A DNA stretch of 64,000 nucleotides from contig NZ_PDJV01000005.1 in the NCBI RefSeq assembly GCF_004116465.1, positions 1 through 64,000 on the forward strand. The letters are read 5' to 3'. Of this stretch, positions 53,153-62,316 are shown piece after piece (position 1 is the first letter of the stretch; the number at the start of each line of letters is the position of its first letter). The DNA is from Arcobacter sp. F2176 (GTDB lineage: Bacteria > Campylobacterota > Campylobacteria > Campylobacterales > Arcobacteraceae). The translations under genes and the position numbers were made by a program. The notes under the pieces were generated by a model. That model was given only the letters and a program-made list of their open reading frames with translations. It was not told where the DNA came from and searched no databases.

Positions 53153-55351
53153 ATGAAAAAACTTTTATTACTATACTTTATAATCTTTCTTACATCTTCT
53201 TTTGCGAACAATAATAAAGAAGTTTTATTACTCCATTCGTATCATAAAGGGTATAAATGGAGTGATGACATATCAAAAGCAATCGAAGATAAATTTGCCT
53301 CATATGGTAATATAGAACTTACAACTAGATATATGGATACCAAAAGAGTTGTTGGAGGCATATATCTAAATGAACTTGCTGAACTCTACAAAAAACAATT
53401 TGAAAATAGAAAATTTGATTTAATCCTTGTAAGTGATAATAATGCCTTTGAATTTATTATAAAGTATCATGATTATCTCTTTCCTAATACTCCTGTACTC
53501 TTTTGTGGTATCAATAACTTTGATAAAACTCTTTTAGAAGAAAAGAATATAAAAGAGTATATGTCAGGAGTAGTAGAACAAGTTGATTTAGAGAATAACT
53601 TTAAATTGATACATGAACTTCACCCTAAGATGAAGAATCTTGTTATTATAAATGATAAGTCAAAAACAGGTTATGCAATAAAAAGAGATTTAAGACTTAT
53701 AATAAAAAAATACAAAGATCAATTTAACATAGAATACATAGATCAATTAGATATGGAGACTTTAAAAAATAAAGTTAAAAATTTAAATAAAGATGATGTT
53801 TTACTTTTTTTGCTTCTTTTTAAAGATAAAGCAGGGAAAAACTTTACTTATAAAGAGGGTTTAAAACAAATAAAAGAAATAAGTCATAACCCTATTTATG
53901 GACTGTGGGATTTTTATCTAAATTATGGAATTGTAGGTGGATTAGTAACATCAGCAACCGCACAAGGTAATAGTGTTGCAAATATGGCTTTACAAGTTTT
54001 AAATGGAAAAGATATAAAAGATATTCCTATTTTAGAAAAATCTCCCAATCGATATATTTTTGATTATAACGAACTAAAGAAATTTGATATTTCACTGAAT
54101 AATATCCATGAAAAATATACAATTTTAAATGAACCAAGCTCATTTTATAAAAAATATACAAAATTTATAGTTATTGTTTTTTCTATAATTTTTATTCTTT
54201 CAATCATGGTTATTAGTATGAGAGCCAATATAAATAGAAGAAAAAAACTTGAAAATGACCTTTCAAATCGACTAAAGTTTGAGAAAGTTTTATTAGACAC
54301 CCTACCTAATGCAATATACTATAAAAATAAAGATGGTAAGTTTATTGGTTCAAACTTAGCTTTTGCAAAATTATTTAACATCACAAAACAAGAAGTTATT
54401 GGAAAAACTGCCTTTGACTTTTTTCCAAAAGATATAGCTATAAAAAACATAGAAATAGATGAAAAGATTCAAAAAAGCCAAGAAACAGATACCTCAGAGA
54501 TAGTCTTACACTTTGCAAACTTACAAATGAAATATTTTATTTTAAATAAAGCTCCATATGAAAATATAAATGGAGAAGTTGGGGGTATTGTTTGTATTAT
54601 GGATGATATTACAGAGAGAGTTCAACAAAAACAATTCTTAATACAACAAACAAAATTAGCAGAAATGGGAGATATGGTAGCAGCCATTGCACATCAATGG
54701 AATGAACCACTAGTTGAACTCTCAGCCTTAGTTCAAGATATACAAACTTCACACATGCTTGAAGAACTACAAACGCAGGATGTGCAAAGTTTTGTAAAAG
54801 ATTCAATGGTTCAAATTCAATACATGTCACAAACTTTAAGTGATTTTAGAAACTTTTTAAAACCCTCAACTAAAAAAACAAATTTTTCTGTAAAACAATC
54901 TTTTGAAGATATATTAGAAATTGTAGGAAAACAACTCTTCTATTTGAATATTAATATTGAAATAAATTACCAAGAAAATAATAATGATTTTCTAGTATAT
55001 GGGTATAAAAATGAATTTAAACAAGTATTATTAAACCTTTTAAATAATGCAAAAAATAAAATATCAGACAATTCTTTAGAAAATAAATGCAAAATAATAG
55101 TTAATGTTTACACAAATAATAATTACACTATAATAGAAGTAATAGATGATGCAGGTGGAATAGATGAAAAAATAATACACTCTATTTTTGACCCCTATTT
55201 CACTACAAAAAAAGATGGTACAGGGATTGGATTATACATGGCAAAAGTAATTATTGAAGATAAAATGAAAGGACAAATGTTTGTCAAAAATGATGAAAAC
55301 AAAGTTATATTTACAATAAAAATTCCCAAAATGAAAAAGGTTTTACAATGA
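53153..55351 (+). CDS. sensor histidine kinase with ABC-type periplasmic sensor and PAS domain
   Basis: A 732-residue membrane kinase. It has a signal sequence at 1-19, then a periplasmic ABC_sub_bind-like sensor to about residue 335 (LLHSYHKGYKW near 27; GLWDFYLNYGIVGG near 248). A membrane helix follows at about 342-362 (FIVIVFSIIFILSIMVIS), then a PAS domain at about 375-490. The H-box is IAHQWNEPLVEL, with ATP motifs LLNLLNNAKNKI, DDAGGID and GTGIGLYMAK. It overlaps its regulator by ATGA. Position between lutC and the TRAP genes suggests it senses lactate or a related acid (inference). Confidence 0.88.
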   Translation: MKKLLLLYFIIFLTSSFANNNKEVLLLHSYHKGYKWSDDISKAIEDKFASYGNIELTTRYMDTKRVVGGIYLNELAELYKKQFENRKFDLILVSDNNAFEFIIKYHDYLFPNTPVLFCGINNFDKTLLEEKNIKEYMSGVVEQVDLENNFKLIHELHPKMKNLVIINDKSKTGYAIKRDLRLIIKKYKDQFNIEYIDQLDMETLKNKVKNLNKDDVLLFLLLFKDKAGKNFTYKEGLKQIKEISHNPIYGLWDFYLNYGIVGGLVTSATAQGNSVANMALQVLNGKDIKDIPILEKSPNRYIFDYNELKKFDISLNNIHEKYTILNEPSSFYKKYTKFIVIVFSIIFILSIMVISMRANINRRKKLENDLSNRLKFEKVLLDTLPNAIYYKNKDGKFIGSNLAFAKLFNITKQEVIGKTAFDFFPKDIAIKNIEIDEKIQKSQETDTSEIVLHFANLQMKYFILNKAPYENINGEVGGIVCIMDDITERVQQKQFLIQQTKLAEMGDMVAAIAHQWNEPLVELSALVQDIQTSHMLEELQTQDVQSFVKDSMVQIQYMSQTLSDFRNFLKPSTKKTNFSVKQSFEDILEIVGKQLFYLNINIEINYQENNNDFLVYGYKNEFKQVLLNLLNNAKNKISDNSLENKCKIIVNVYTNNNYTIIEVIDDAGGIDEKIIHSIFDPYFTTKKDGTGIGLYMAKVIIEDKMKGQMFVKNDENKVIFTIKIPKMKKVLQ

Positions 55352-55989
55352 AAATCTTACTTCTAGAAGATAATACAAAACTTAGTCAAACCATATCTAA
55401 AAGACTAGGACTAAAAGGATATAGAGTTGATTCATTTTCTGATGGACAAAAAGCATATGATTCTATATCAAATGGTTATAATTGTTTTTTATTAGATATA
55501 AATGTTCCAAATATAGATGGAATAAAAATTCTCAAAAAAATTAGAGAATATTATATAGAAGTACCTATTATAATAATCAGTTCAACTGTAGAACTTGATA
55601 TTATTAAAGAAGCATATGATTATGGATGTAATGACTATTTAAAAAAGCCTTTTTTTATAGATGAATTAGAAATAAAGATTGAAAAATTATGTAAAATTAC
55701 AAATAATATTATTATGTTTGATGAAGAGTATTATTTTGATTTTAAATCCTCTTTATTAAAAATAGATAAAGAAGAAGTAAGACTTACAAAAAAAGAGAGA
55801 CTTCTATTAAATCTTTTTTTAACTAAAAAAAATGAAGTAATTACCTATGCTGCGATAGAAAACTATGTTTGGGAAGGAAACTTTGTTTCACTTGAATCAA
55901 TAAGAAGCTTGATAAGACGACTTAGAAAAATATTAATAAAAGATTATATCCATACAGTAGTCGATACAGGCTATATATTTAAAATATAA
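55348..55989 (+). CDS. OmpR-family response regulator (lactate island)
   Basis: A 213-residue regulator. The receiver has the acceptor Asp in CFLLDINVPNIDG and Lys in LKKPFF. The winged-helix output domain at about 125-213 includes RLTKKERLLLNLFL and SLIRRLRKIL. Paired with the kinase upstream; probably controls the TRAP and possibly lut genes. Candidate 11-bp-spaced repeats lie upstream of dctP. The gene carries degenerate parS-like site F. Confidence 0.9.
   Translation: MKILLLEDNTKLSQTISKRLGLKGYRVDSFSDGQKAYDSISNGYNCFLLDINVPNIDGIKILKKIREYYIEVPIIIISSTVELDIIKEAYDYGCNDYLKKPFFIDELEIKIEKLCKITNNIIMFDEEYYFDFKSSLLKIDKEEVRLTKKERLLLNLFLTKKNEVITYAAIENYVWEGNFVSLESIRSLIRRLRKILIKDYIHTVVDTGYIFKI
55884..55899. 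other. parS-like site F (degenerate)
   Basis: TGTTTCACTTGAATCA in the regulator gene, two mismatches from the parS consensus. Weak on its own; it is listed because it has the same codon phase as the other coding copies. Confidence 0.25.
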
Positions 55990-56023
55990 ATTTTAGCCTA
56001 CTTTAAAAAATTAAACTTAAAAT

Positions 56024-56045
56024 ATCATTTCATTATCATATTCAC
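56024..56045 (+). promoter_or_regulatory. candidate 11-bp-spaced repeat upstream of dctP
   Basis: ATCATTTCATT followed directly by ATCATATTCAC (8 of 11 identical), about 40 bases before dctP. ATCATATT also occurs at 50388-50395 upstream of lutA. The composition is AT-rich, so this is tentative. Confidence 0.3.
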
Positions 56046-56084
56046 AAGTTACAATTTATATGAACAAATAAAAAAGGAGAATAT

Positions 56085-57158
56085 ATGAAAATGTTTGGAA
56101 AAACAACGAAGTTAATAGTGGCTTCAGTACTACTTGCGGGGATGAGTACTGCTTCATTAGCTGCTGATAAAGTATATAAGTGGAAATTAGCGACAACTTG
56201 GGGACCAACGCTACATCCATTTATTGACTCGCCTACAAAAATGGCAGAGTTGGTAGAAAAAATGTCTAATGGGAGACTACAAATTAGAGTAGATGCTGCC
56301 AATAAACATAAAGCCGCTCTTGGCATTTTAGATATGGTTAAAGGGGGTCAATATGAGATGGGGCACTCTGCATCATATTATTGGAAAGGTAAAGATATCA
56401 ATCTTTTACCATTTACAACAATGCCATTTGGTATGACTGCACCTGAGCAATATGCATGGTTCTATTACGGTGGGGGAATGGAATTAATGGAAAAAGCTTA
56501 TGCACCACATAAAATGCTATCTTTTCCTGGGGGAAATTCAGGAAACCAAATGGGTGGATGGTTTAGAAAAGAAATCAAATCTCTTGATGACCTAAAAGGT
56601 CTTAAAATGAGAATCCCAGGTTTTGCAGGGGAAATTATGGCAAAACTAGGTCTTACAGTTACTAACATTGCTCCAGGTGAACTATATACTTCACTTGAAA
56701 GAGGAACAATTGATGCATTGGAATGGGTTGGACCTGGAATGGATATAAAAATGGGATTCCATAAAATTGCACCTTATTACTATACAGGTTGGCATGAACC
56801 AGCAACTGAATTACAATTTTTAGTAAATAAAAGAGCATATGATAAACTTCCAAAAGATTTACAAGAGATTTTAGTAACAGCAATGAAATTAAGTTCATAT
56901 GATATGTATATCCAAAACTATGATATGAGTGCAACAGCTTGGGAAGAAATGAAAAAAGATTACCCAAATATTCAAATTAAAACTTTTCCAAAACCAGTTA
57001 TGGATGCTATGAAAAAAGCAAACAAAGAATTAAGAGAAGAAATGGTTAAAGGACATCCTTTATTAAAAGAAGTTTTAGATTCTCAAGATGCTTATCAAAA
57101 GAAAGTTAGAGAATGGACAAAAATGTCAGACTACTTATACTTAAAAGATAATTTATAA
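56085..57158 (+). CDS. dctP: TRAP transporter solute-binding protein (TakP/lactate type)
   Basis: A 357-residue periplasmic binding protein with a signal peptide cleaved near residue 27 (MSTASLAA). WKLATTWGPTLHPF at the N-terminus and PGELYTSLERGTIDALEWVGP near residue 205 are typical of the subgroup that includes TakP and the calcium-lactate binder TTHA0766, which bind 2-oxo or 2-hydroxy acids. The lactate genes on both sides support lactate as the ligand. A strong terminator-like hairpin separates it from dctQ, which would give more binding protein than permease. Confidence 0.92.
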   Translation: MKMFGKTTKLIVASVLLAGMSTASLAADKVYKWKLATTWGPTLHPFIDSPTKMAELVEKMSNGRLQIRVDAANKHKAALGILDMVKGGQYEMGHSASYYWKGKDINLLPFTTMPFGMTAPEQYAWFYYGGGMELMEKAYAPHKMLSFPGGNSGNQMGGWFRKEIKSLDDLKGLKMRIPGFAGEIMAKLGLTVTNIAPGELYTSLERGTIDALEWVGPGMDIKMGFHKIAPYYYTGWHEPATELQFLVNKRAYDKLPKDLQEILVTAMKLSSYDMYIQNYDMSATAWEEMKKDYPNIQIKTFPKPVMDAMKKANKELREEMVKGHPLLKEVLDSQDAYQKKVREWTKMSDYLYLKDNL

Positions 57159-57165
57159 GAAGTTT

Positions 57166-57193
57166 GTTTAATCCCTTTTTTAAGGGATTAAAC
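57166..57193 (+). terminator. attenuating terminator between dctP and dctQ
   Basis: A perfect 12-bp inverted repeat, GTTTAATCCCTT/AAGGGATTAAAC with a four-base T loop, followed by CTTTT. It lies seven bases after the dctP stop. It probably causes partial termination and raises the DctP to permease ratio. Confidence 0.75.
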
Positions 57194-57266
57194 CTTTTAT
57201 ATATTTAGATAAATGTACTTATAAAGTATATTTATCTGACTTATTTAAAAAACCCAAAGGAATTTT

Positions 57267-57875
57267 ATGCTGTTAAAACTAGAAAAAGGTTTCGATAAAT
57301 TTGCTGATTTAATTGGAACTATTACTTCTATTGCTATGGTACTTATGATTTTAAATGTCTTTTATGATGTTGTCATGAGATACTTTTTTAGAGATGGAAG
57401 TATTGCAATGCAGGAGATGGAGTGGCATCTATTCTCTGTAGTTATACTTTTAGGAATGTCATATACTTTAAAAGAAGATGGACATGTAAGAGTAGACTTA
57501 ATCTATGATAGATTAACTGATAGAAAAAAAGCTATGATTAATATGACTGGTGTTATTGCTTTTATATTACCAATCGCAATACTTGTAGGATTAAGTTCAA
57601 TTAATAATGCCCATGAAGCATACTTGTCAATGGAGCAAAGTGGCGATCCGGGGGGATTACCTTATAGATGGATTGTTAAATCTCTAATTCCTTTATCATT
57701 CTTACTTTTAATAATAACATCAATTGGATACTTTATTAAAAATTTAAACATATATAAAGGACTTCACCCATCAGATGACTATAACCTAAAAGGTGAAATA
57801 TCAAACCTAAAATGTGATTTAGAACAACATAAATTTCACACTATTGATATCGATGAAAGAGGAGATTCTAAATGA
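57267..57875 (+). CDS. dctQ: TRAP transporter small permease
   Basis: A 202-residue protein with four membrane helices in the DctQ layout. EMEWHLFSVVILLGMSYTLKEDGHVRVDLI near residue 50 and PYRWIVKSLIPLSFLLL near 130 are diagnostic. An unusually long charged C-terminal tail of about 35 residues follows. ATGA overlap with dctM. Confidence 0.92.
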   Translation: MLLKLEKGFDKFADLIGTITSIAMVLMILNVFYDVVMRYFFRDGSIAMQEMEWHLFSVVILLGMSYTLKEDGHVRVDLIYDRLTDRKKAMINMTGVIAFILPIAILVGLSSINNAHEAYLSMEQSGDPGGLPYRWIVKSLIPLSFLLLIITSIGYFIKNLNIYKGLHPSDDYNLKGEISNLKCDLEQHKFHTIDIDERGDSK

Positions 57876-59233
57876 TTGGTGTAATAATGTTTTTTACAGC
57901 ATTATTTATGCTGTTGATTGGATTTCCCGTTGCTTTTACATTTGCTGCTGTTTCAGTATTTTTTGGAATAATAGCAGGAATAGTAGAAATAGGTTTTGAT
58001 GGTAGTTTACATAGCTTGATTGAAGGTGTTCATGAAGGTATCTTGATGTTTGATTATATGCCCTTTAGAATTTTTGCAATTCAACAAAATACTATTTTGA
58101 TGGCTATTCCTATGTTTATTTTTATGGGTATTGTTTTACAAAAAACTGGTCTTGCTGAAAAATTACTTGAATCTATGGGATTTTTATTTGGAGAGATTAG
58201 AGGTGGAGTTGCAATCTCTACTGTACTTGTAGGAACACTACTTGCTGCTTCTACTGGTGTTGTTGGGGCTTCTGTTGTGGCTATGGGAGTTATTTCACTT
58301 CCAGTTATGATGAAATATAAATATAATGTTCCTCTTGCTGCTGGAACAATATGTGCTTCTGGAACATTAGGACAAATTATTCCTCCTTCTTTAGTATTAA
58401 TCATATTAGGTGATGTATTCCAAGTTCCTGTTGGTGATCTGTTTTCATCTGCTGTTTGGCCAGGACTTGCTCTTGTTGGGGCTTATATTCTTTTTATATT
58501 AATTGTTTCATATTTTAAAAAAGATATGGCACCAGCTATTCCAAAACATGCAGATATGGGAACAAAAAAACAACAAATAATACAGGCACTTATTGCTATT
58601 ATTCCTTCACTTACTCTTATTGTTTTAGTTTTAGGTTCTATTTTTGAAGGTGTTGCAACACCAACAGAATCTGCTGCAGTTGGATGTTTAGGGGCAATCT
58701 TTCTATCTTTTATGTATAGAACTTTTACAACTGCTATGGTAAAAGAAGCCGCTTTAGAATCTGTTAAAATTACATCAATGGTATTTGCTATTTTAATTGG
58801 AGCAACAGCGTTTTCTATGGTATTTTCATATACAGGTGGAGAAGATATTGTTCATGACTTTATGTTGAACTTACCAGGTGGTGATGGAAAATGGTCATTT
58901 ATAATATTTACAATGTTAGCTATATTATTTTTAGGTTTTTTTATTGATTTTATAGAAATTTCATATATAATAGTACCAATATTAATTCCTGTTTCACAAA
59001 CATTAGGAATTGACCCAGTATGGTTTGCTATTTTAATAGCTATGAATTTACAAACATCATTCTTAACCCCACCATTTGGATTTGCACTCTTTTATTTAAA
59101 AGGTTGTGCCCCAGATGGAGTGAGGACAATAGATATTTATAAAGGTGTTTTACCATTTATTTTAATACAAATAGTTGTATTAGCACTAGTTGCATTCTAT
59201 CCACAAATATTTGGAATGAGTATTACAAACTAA
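57872..59233 (+). CDS. dctM: TRAP transporter large permease
   Basis: A 453-residue permease with about 12 hydrophobic segments. Family hallmarks are LIGFPVAFTFAAVS at the N-terminus, AIPMFIFMGIVLQKTGLAEKLL near residue 73, CASGTLGQIIPPSLVLIILG near 167 and the C-terminal NLQTSFLTPPFGFALFYLKG. It forms the sodium-driven transport channel with DctQ. A possible 37-residue ORF follows before dld. Confidence 0.95.
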   Translation: MIGVIMFFTALFMLLIGFPVAFTFAAVSVFFGIIAGIVEIGFDGSLHSLIEGVHEGILMFDYMPFRIFAIQQNTILMAIPMFIFMGIVLQKTGLAEKLLESMGFLFGEIRGGVAISTVLVGTLLAASTGVVGASVVAMGVISLPVMMKYKYNVPLAAGTICASGTLGQIIPPSLVLIILGDVFQVPVGDLFSSAVWPGLALVGAYILFILIVSYFKKDMAPAIPKHADMGTKKQQIIQALIAIIPSLTLIVLVLGSIFEGVATPTESAAVGCLGAIFLSFMYRTFTTAMVKEAALESVKITSMVFAILIGATAFSMVFSYTGGEDIVHDFMLNLPGGDGKWSFIIFTMLAILFLGFFIDFIEISYIIVPILIPVSQTLGIDPVWFAILIAMNLQTSFLTPPFGFALFYLKGCAPDGVRTIDIYKGVLPFILIQIVVLALVAFYPQIFGMSITN

Positions 59234-59245
59234 CAAAGAGGGATT

Positions 59246-59359
59246 ATGTCACAATTTTTAGAACTGTTATTAAATATAATTTTAAAGCATCGTGACATAA
59301 TGCACTCATTTATTAATGACCCACAACAAAGAATATACACAGTACCCAGACTAGAGTAG
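59246..59359 (+). CDS. small ORF between dctM and dld, 37 aa
   Basis: ATG at 59246 with GAGGG five bases upstream, 12 bases after the dctM stop; TAG at 59357-59359. The peptide starts with an amphipathic or hydrophobic helix (MSQFLELLLNIILKH) and ends DPQQRIYTVPRLE. No domain recognised. Placement and SD suggest translation as part of the lactate operon. It may also act as a leader for dld, 50 bases downstream. Confidence 0.4.
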   Translation: MSQFLELLLNIILKHRDIMHSFINDPQQRIYTVPRLE

Positions 59360-59409
59360 ATAACTCTTTTTGATTTATTAAAGTTATAAAAAATTAAAAA
59401 GGATTTCGA

Positions 59410-62241
59410 ATGTTAGAGGGGAAATACAAAGATTTTTTAGAAAGCATTTCTAAAAATATTGAACATAATAGGATTTTTACAGATAAACTACATACTTTAG
59501 TTTATGGGACTGATGCATCATTTTATAGACTACTTCCAAAAATTGTAATAAAAGCAGACAATTCAGATGAAGTGCAAGCTATCATAAAAGAAGCGTATAA
59601 AAGAGAATTACCAATCACTTTTAGAGCAGGGGGAACATCTTTATCAGGACAAGCAATTAGTGATTCTATTTTGATAATTACATCAAGAAAATTTACTAAT
59701 TTTAAATTGGCAGAAGATAAAAGTTATATAAGCTTAGAACCAGCAATTACAGGGGAACAAGCAAATAATATATTAAAAGAATTTAATAAAAAAATAGGTC
59801 CAGATCCAGCAAGTATAAATGCCGCTATGATAGGTGGAATTGCTGCAAATAATGCTTCAGGTATGTGTTGTGGAACTGCACAAAACTCATATAAAACACT
59901 AAAATCAATAAAACTTATTATGGCAGATGGAACAAGACTTGATACTGCTAGTGAAAAATCAAAAAAAGAGTTTAAAAAAGAGCATGGAAAACTTTTAAAT
60001 GATTTAAAAGAATTATCAAAAATCACTAAAGATAATAAAGAGTTAAGTAAACTTATTGAAAAAAAATATAAGATAAAAAATACCTGTGGTTACTCTTTAA
60101 ATGCCCTTATTGATTATGAAGATGAATTTGATATTTTGTCTCATTTAATAATTGGAAGTGAAGGTACTTTAGCCTTTATTGAAGAGGTAACTTATAACAC
60201 AGTTGAAGATTATCCAAATAAAGCAAGTGCTTTAATATTTTTTGAAAATATCAAAGATGCCTGTGATGCTGTATCAAAAATAAAATTAGCAAAAGATGCT
60301 AAAAAAATAGTTGTAGATGCTGTTGAACTTATGGATAATAAGGCCTTAAAATCTGTACAAGATAAAGAGGGTATGCCAGAGTATTTAAAAGAGTTCAATA
60401 ATGAAGTAACAGCTTTATTAGTGGAAACAAGAGCTAGTAAAAAAACACTCTTGACAAAACAAACAAAAGAGATAGAGACTCTTTTAAGTGAATTTACAAC
60501 TGTAAGAGAGATAGAGTTTACTTCAAAAGTAGAAGAATATACACTATTTTGGAAAATAAGAAAAGGTCTTTTCCCTGCTGTGGGAGCTGTGAGAAAAATA
60601 GGAACAACAGTTATTATTGAAGATGTTGCTTATCCAATAGAATCTTTGTCAGAAGCAACATTAGAACTTCAATCTATGTTTGAAAAACATGGTTACCATG
60701 AAGCACTTATTTTTGGACATGCCTTAGATGGAAATTTTCACTTTGTATTTACACAAGATTTTAATGATGAAAAAGAGATTAAAAGATACGATGAATTTAT
60801 GAATGATGTTACTAATTCGGTTGCATTAAAATACCAAGGAAGCTTAAAAGCTGAGCATGGTACAGGTAGAAATATGGCTGCATTTATAGAGTTAGAATGG
60901 GGAAAAACTGCTTTTGATTTGATGGAAAGTATTAAAAATATCTTTGATCCAAATGGTATTTTAAATCCAGGTGTAATTATAAATCATAATAAACAAGCCC
61001 ATTTAAAAAACCTAAAGCCATTGCCACAAACTAATGATTTAGTTGATACTTGTATTGAGTGTGGATTCTGTGAGCCGATGTGTCCTTCAAATGCCATTAC
61101 TTTTACTCCAAGACATAGAATTGTTGCAAATAGAGAAATAAGTAGACTAGAATCAATTGGTGAACAAAAAGAAGCAGATGAGTTAAAAGAAGCATATGTA
61201 TATGATGGTATAGAAACTTGTGCAACATGTAGTTTATGTTCAACTGCCTGTCCAGTAGGAATTGATACAGGAGCTCTTACGAAGTATTTAAGACATGAAA
61301 GAATAACTCCAACGCAAGATAAAATTGCTACATTTATAGCAAATAACTTTTCTACTACATTAAGTGGCATGAGAGTAGGGCTAAAAGGTGCAAACCTTGT
61401 TCACAATTTAGTAGGAACTTCTTTAATGAGTGGAATGACAAGTAGCTTTAGAAAACTATTAGGAACACCAAAATGGAGTGCAACACTACCAAGTGGCTTA
61501 AGTATAAATAAAAAATTTGCAAATAAAGCAAGTGATAAAAAAGTAGTCTATTTCCCTTCTTGTTTAAGTAGAACTATGGGACAAAGTAGTTTTTCTCAAG
61601 AAGAAAAAACCTTATATGATACAACAGTTGAAGTTCTTCAAAAAGCAGGTTTTGAAATTATATTACCAAAAGAGCTTGAAGAGTTATGTTGTGGTATGCC
61701 TTTTTCATCAAAAGGATTCAAAAAACAAGCTGAACATAAATCAATACAACTTGAACAAGCTTTAATAGATGCAAGTGCTAATGGCGAATATCCAATTTTA
61801 TGTGATACAAGTCCTTGTACTAAAAAAATGCATGAGAGTTTTATTAGTGATATTAAAATTTATGAACCTATTGAATTTTGTTTAGACTATGTAGTAAATG
61901 AATTGGAACTTACTAAAATAGATGAACCAATAACAATACACTCAACATGTAGTTCAAGAAAAATGGGTATACATGAAAAATTTATTGATCTTGCAAAACT
62001 ATGTGCCAATGAAGTAATAGTTCCAACAGATGTTAAATGTTGTGGATTTGCGGGAGATAGGGGATTTAATTTTCCTGAACTAAATGATTCAGCCCTCAGT
62101 AAACTAAAAGAACAAACCTCAAAAGCAAAACTTGCATTTTCTACATCAAAGACTTGTGAAATAGGGTTAAGTGAGCATTCAGGACTTGACTATAATTCAA
62201 TTTTATATTTAGTAAATAGATGTAGTTCTACTAAAGTTTAA
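59410..62241 (+). CDS. dld: D-lactate dehydrogenase, FAD and Fe-S fused type
   Basis: A 943-residue fusion of a GlcD-like flavoprotein and a GlcF-like Fe-S/CCG protein. FAD_binding_4 has FRAGGTSLSGQAISD near residue 75 and IGGIAANNASGMCCG near 142. The FAD-oxidase C domain has FGHALDGNFHFVF near 435. Two 4Fe-4S motifs are CIECGFCEPMCP near 547 and CATCSLCSTACP near 602. CCG motifs are at ELCCGMPFS near 759 and VKCCGFAGDRG near 874. Matches the quinone-linked Dld of Campylobacter. It ends the lactate module, with a hairpin after its stop. Confidence 0.9.
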   Translation: MLEGKYKDFLESISKNIEHNRIFTDKLHTLVYGTDASFYRLLPKIVIKADNSDEVQAIIKEAYKRELPITFRAGGTSLSGQAISDSILIITSRKFTNFKLAEDKSYISLEPAITGEQANNILKEFNKKIGPDPASINAAMIGGIAANNASGMCCGTAQNSYKTLKSIKLIMADGTRLDTASEKSKKEFKKEHGKLLNDLKELSKITKDNKELSKLIEKKYKIKNTCGYSLNALIDYEDEFDILSHLIIGSEGTLAFIEEVTYNTVEDYPNKASALIFFENIKDACDAVSKIKLAKDAKKIVVDAVELMDNKALKSVQDKEGMPEYLKEFNNEVTALLVETRASKKTLLTKQTKEIETLLSEFTTVREIEFTSKVEEYTLFWKIRKGLFPAVGAVRKIGTTVIIEDVAYPIESLSEATLELQSMFEKHGYHEALIFGHALDGNFHFVFTQDFNDEKEIKRYDEFMNDVTNSVALKYQGSLKAEHGTGRNMAAFIELEWGKTAFDLMESIKNIFDPNGILNPGVIINHNKQAHLKNLKPLPQTNDLVDTCIECGFCEPMCPSNAITFTPRHRIVANREISRLESIGEQKEADELKEAYVYDGIETCATCSLCSTACPVGIDTGALTKYLRHERITPTQDKIATFIANNFSTTLSGMRVGLKGANLVHNLVGTSLMSGMTSSFRKLLGTPKWSATLPSGLSINKKFANKASDKKVVYFPSCLSRTMGQSSFSQEEKTLYDTTVEVLQKAGFEIILPKELEELCCGMPFSSKGFKKQAEHKSIQLEQALIDASANGEYPILCDTSPCTKKMHESFISDIKIYEPIEFCLDYVVNELELTKIDEPITIHSTCSSRKMGIHEKFIDLAKLCANEVIVPTDVKCCGFAGDRGFNFPELNDSALSKLKEQTSKAKLAFSTSKTCEIGLSEHSGLDYNSILYLVNRCSSTKV

Positions 62242-62260
62242 AAACACAACTTTCATCAAA

Positions 62261-62294
62261 CAAATATTTTACCAACTTTGTGGTAGAATATTTG
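62261..62294 (+). terminator. hairpin after dld
   Basis: A 14-bp helix including one G-T pair (62261-62274 with 62281-62294, six-base loop), starting about 20 bases after the dld stop and followed by CTTTAT. Probable terminator of the lactate operon, also close to the promoter of the next gene. Confidence 0.65.
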
Positions 62295-62316
62295 CTTTAT
62301 AAAAAAGGATTAAACG

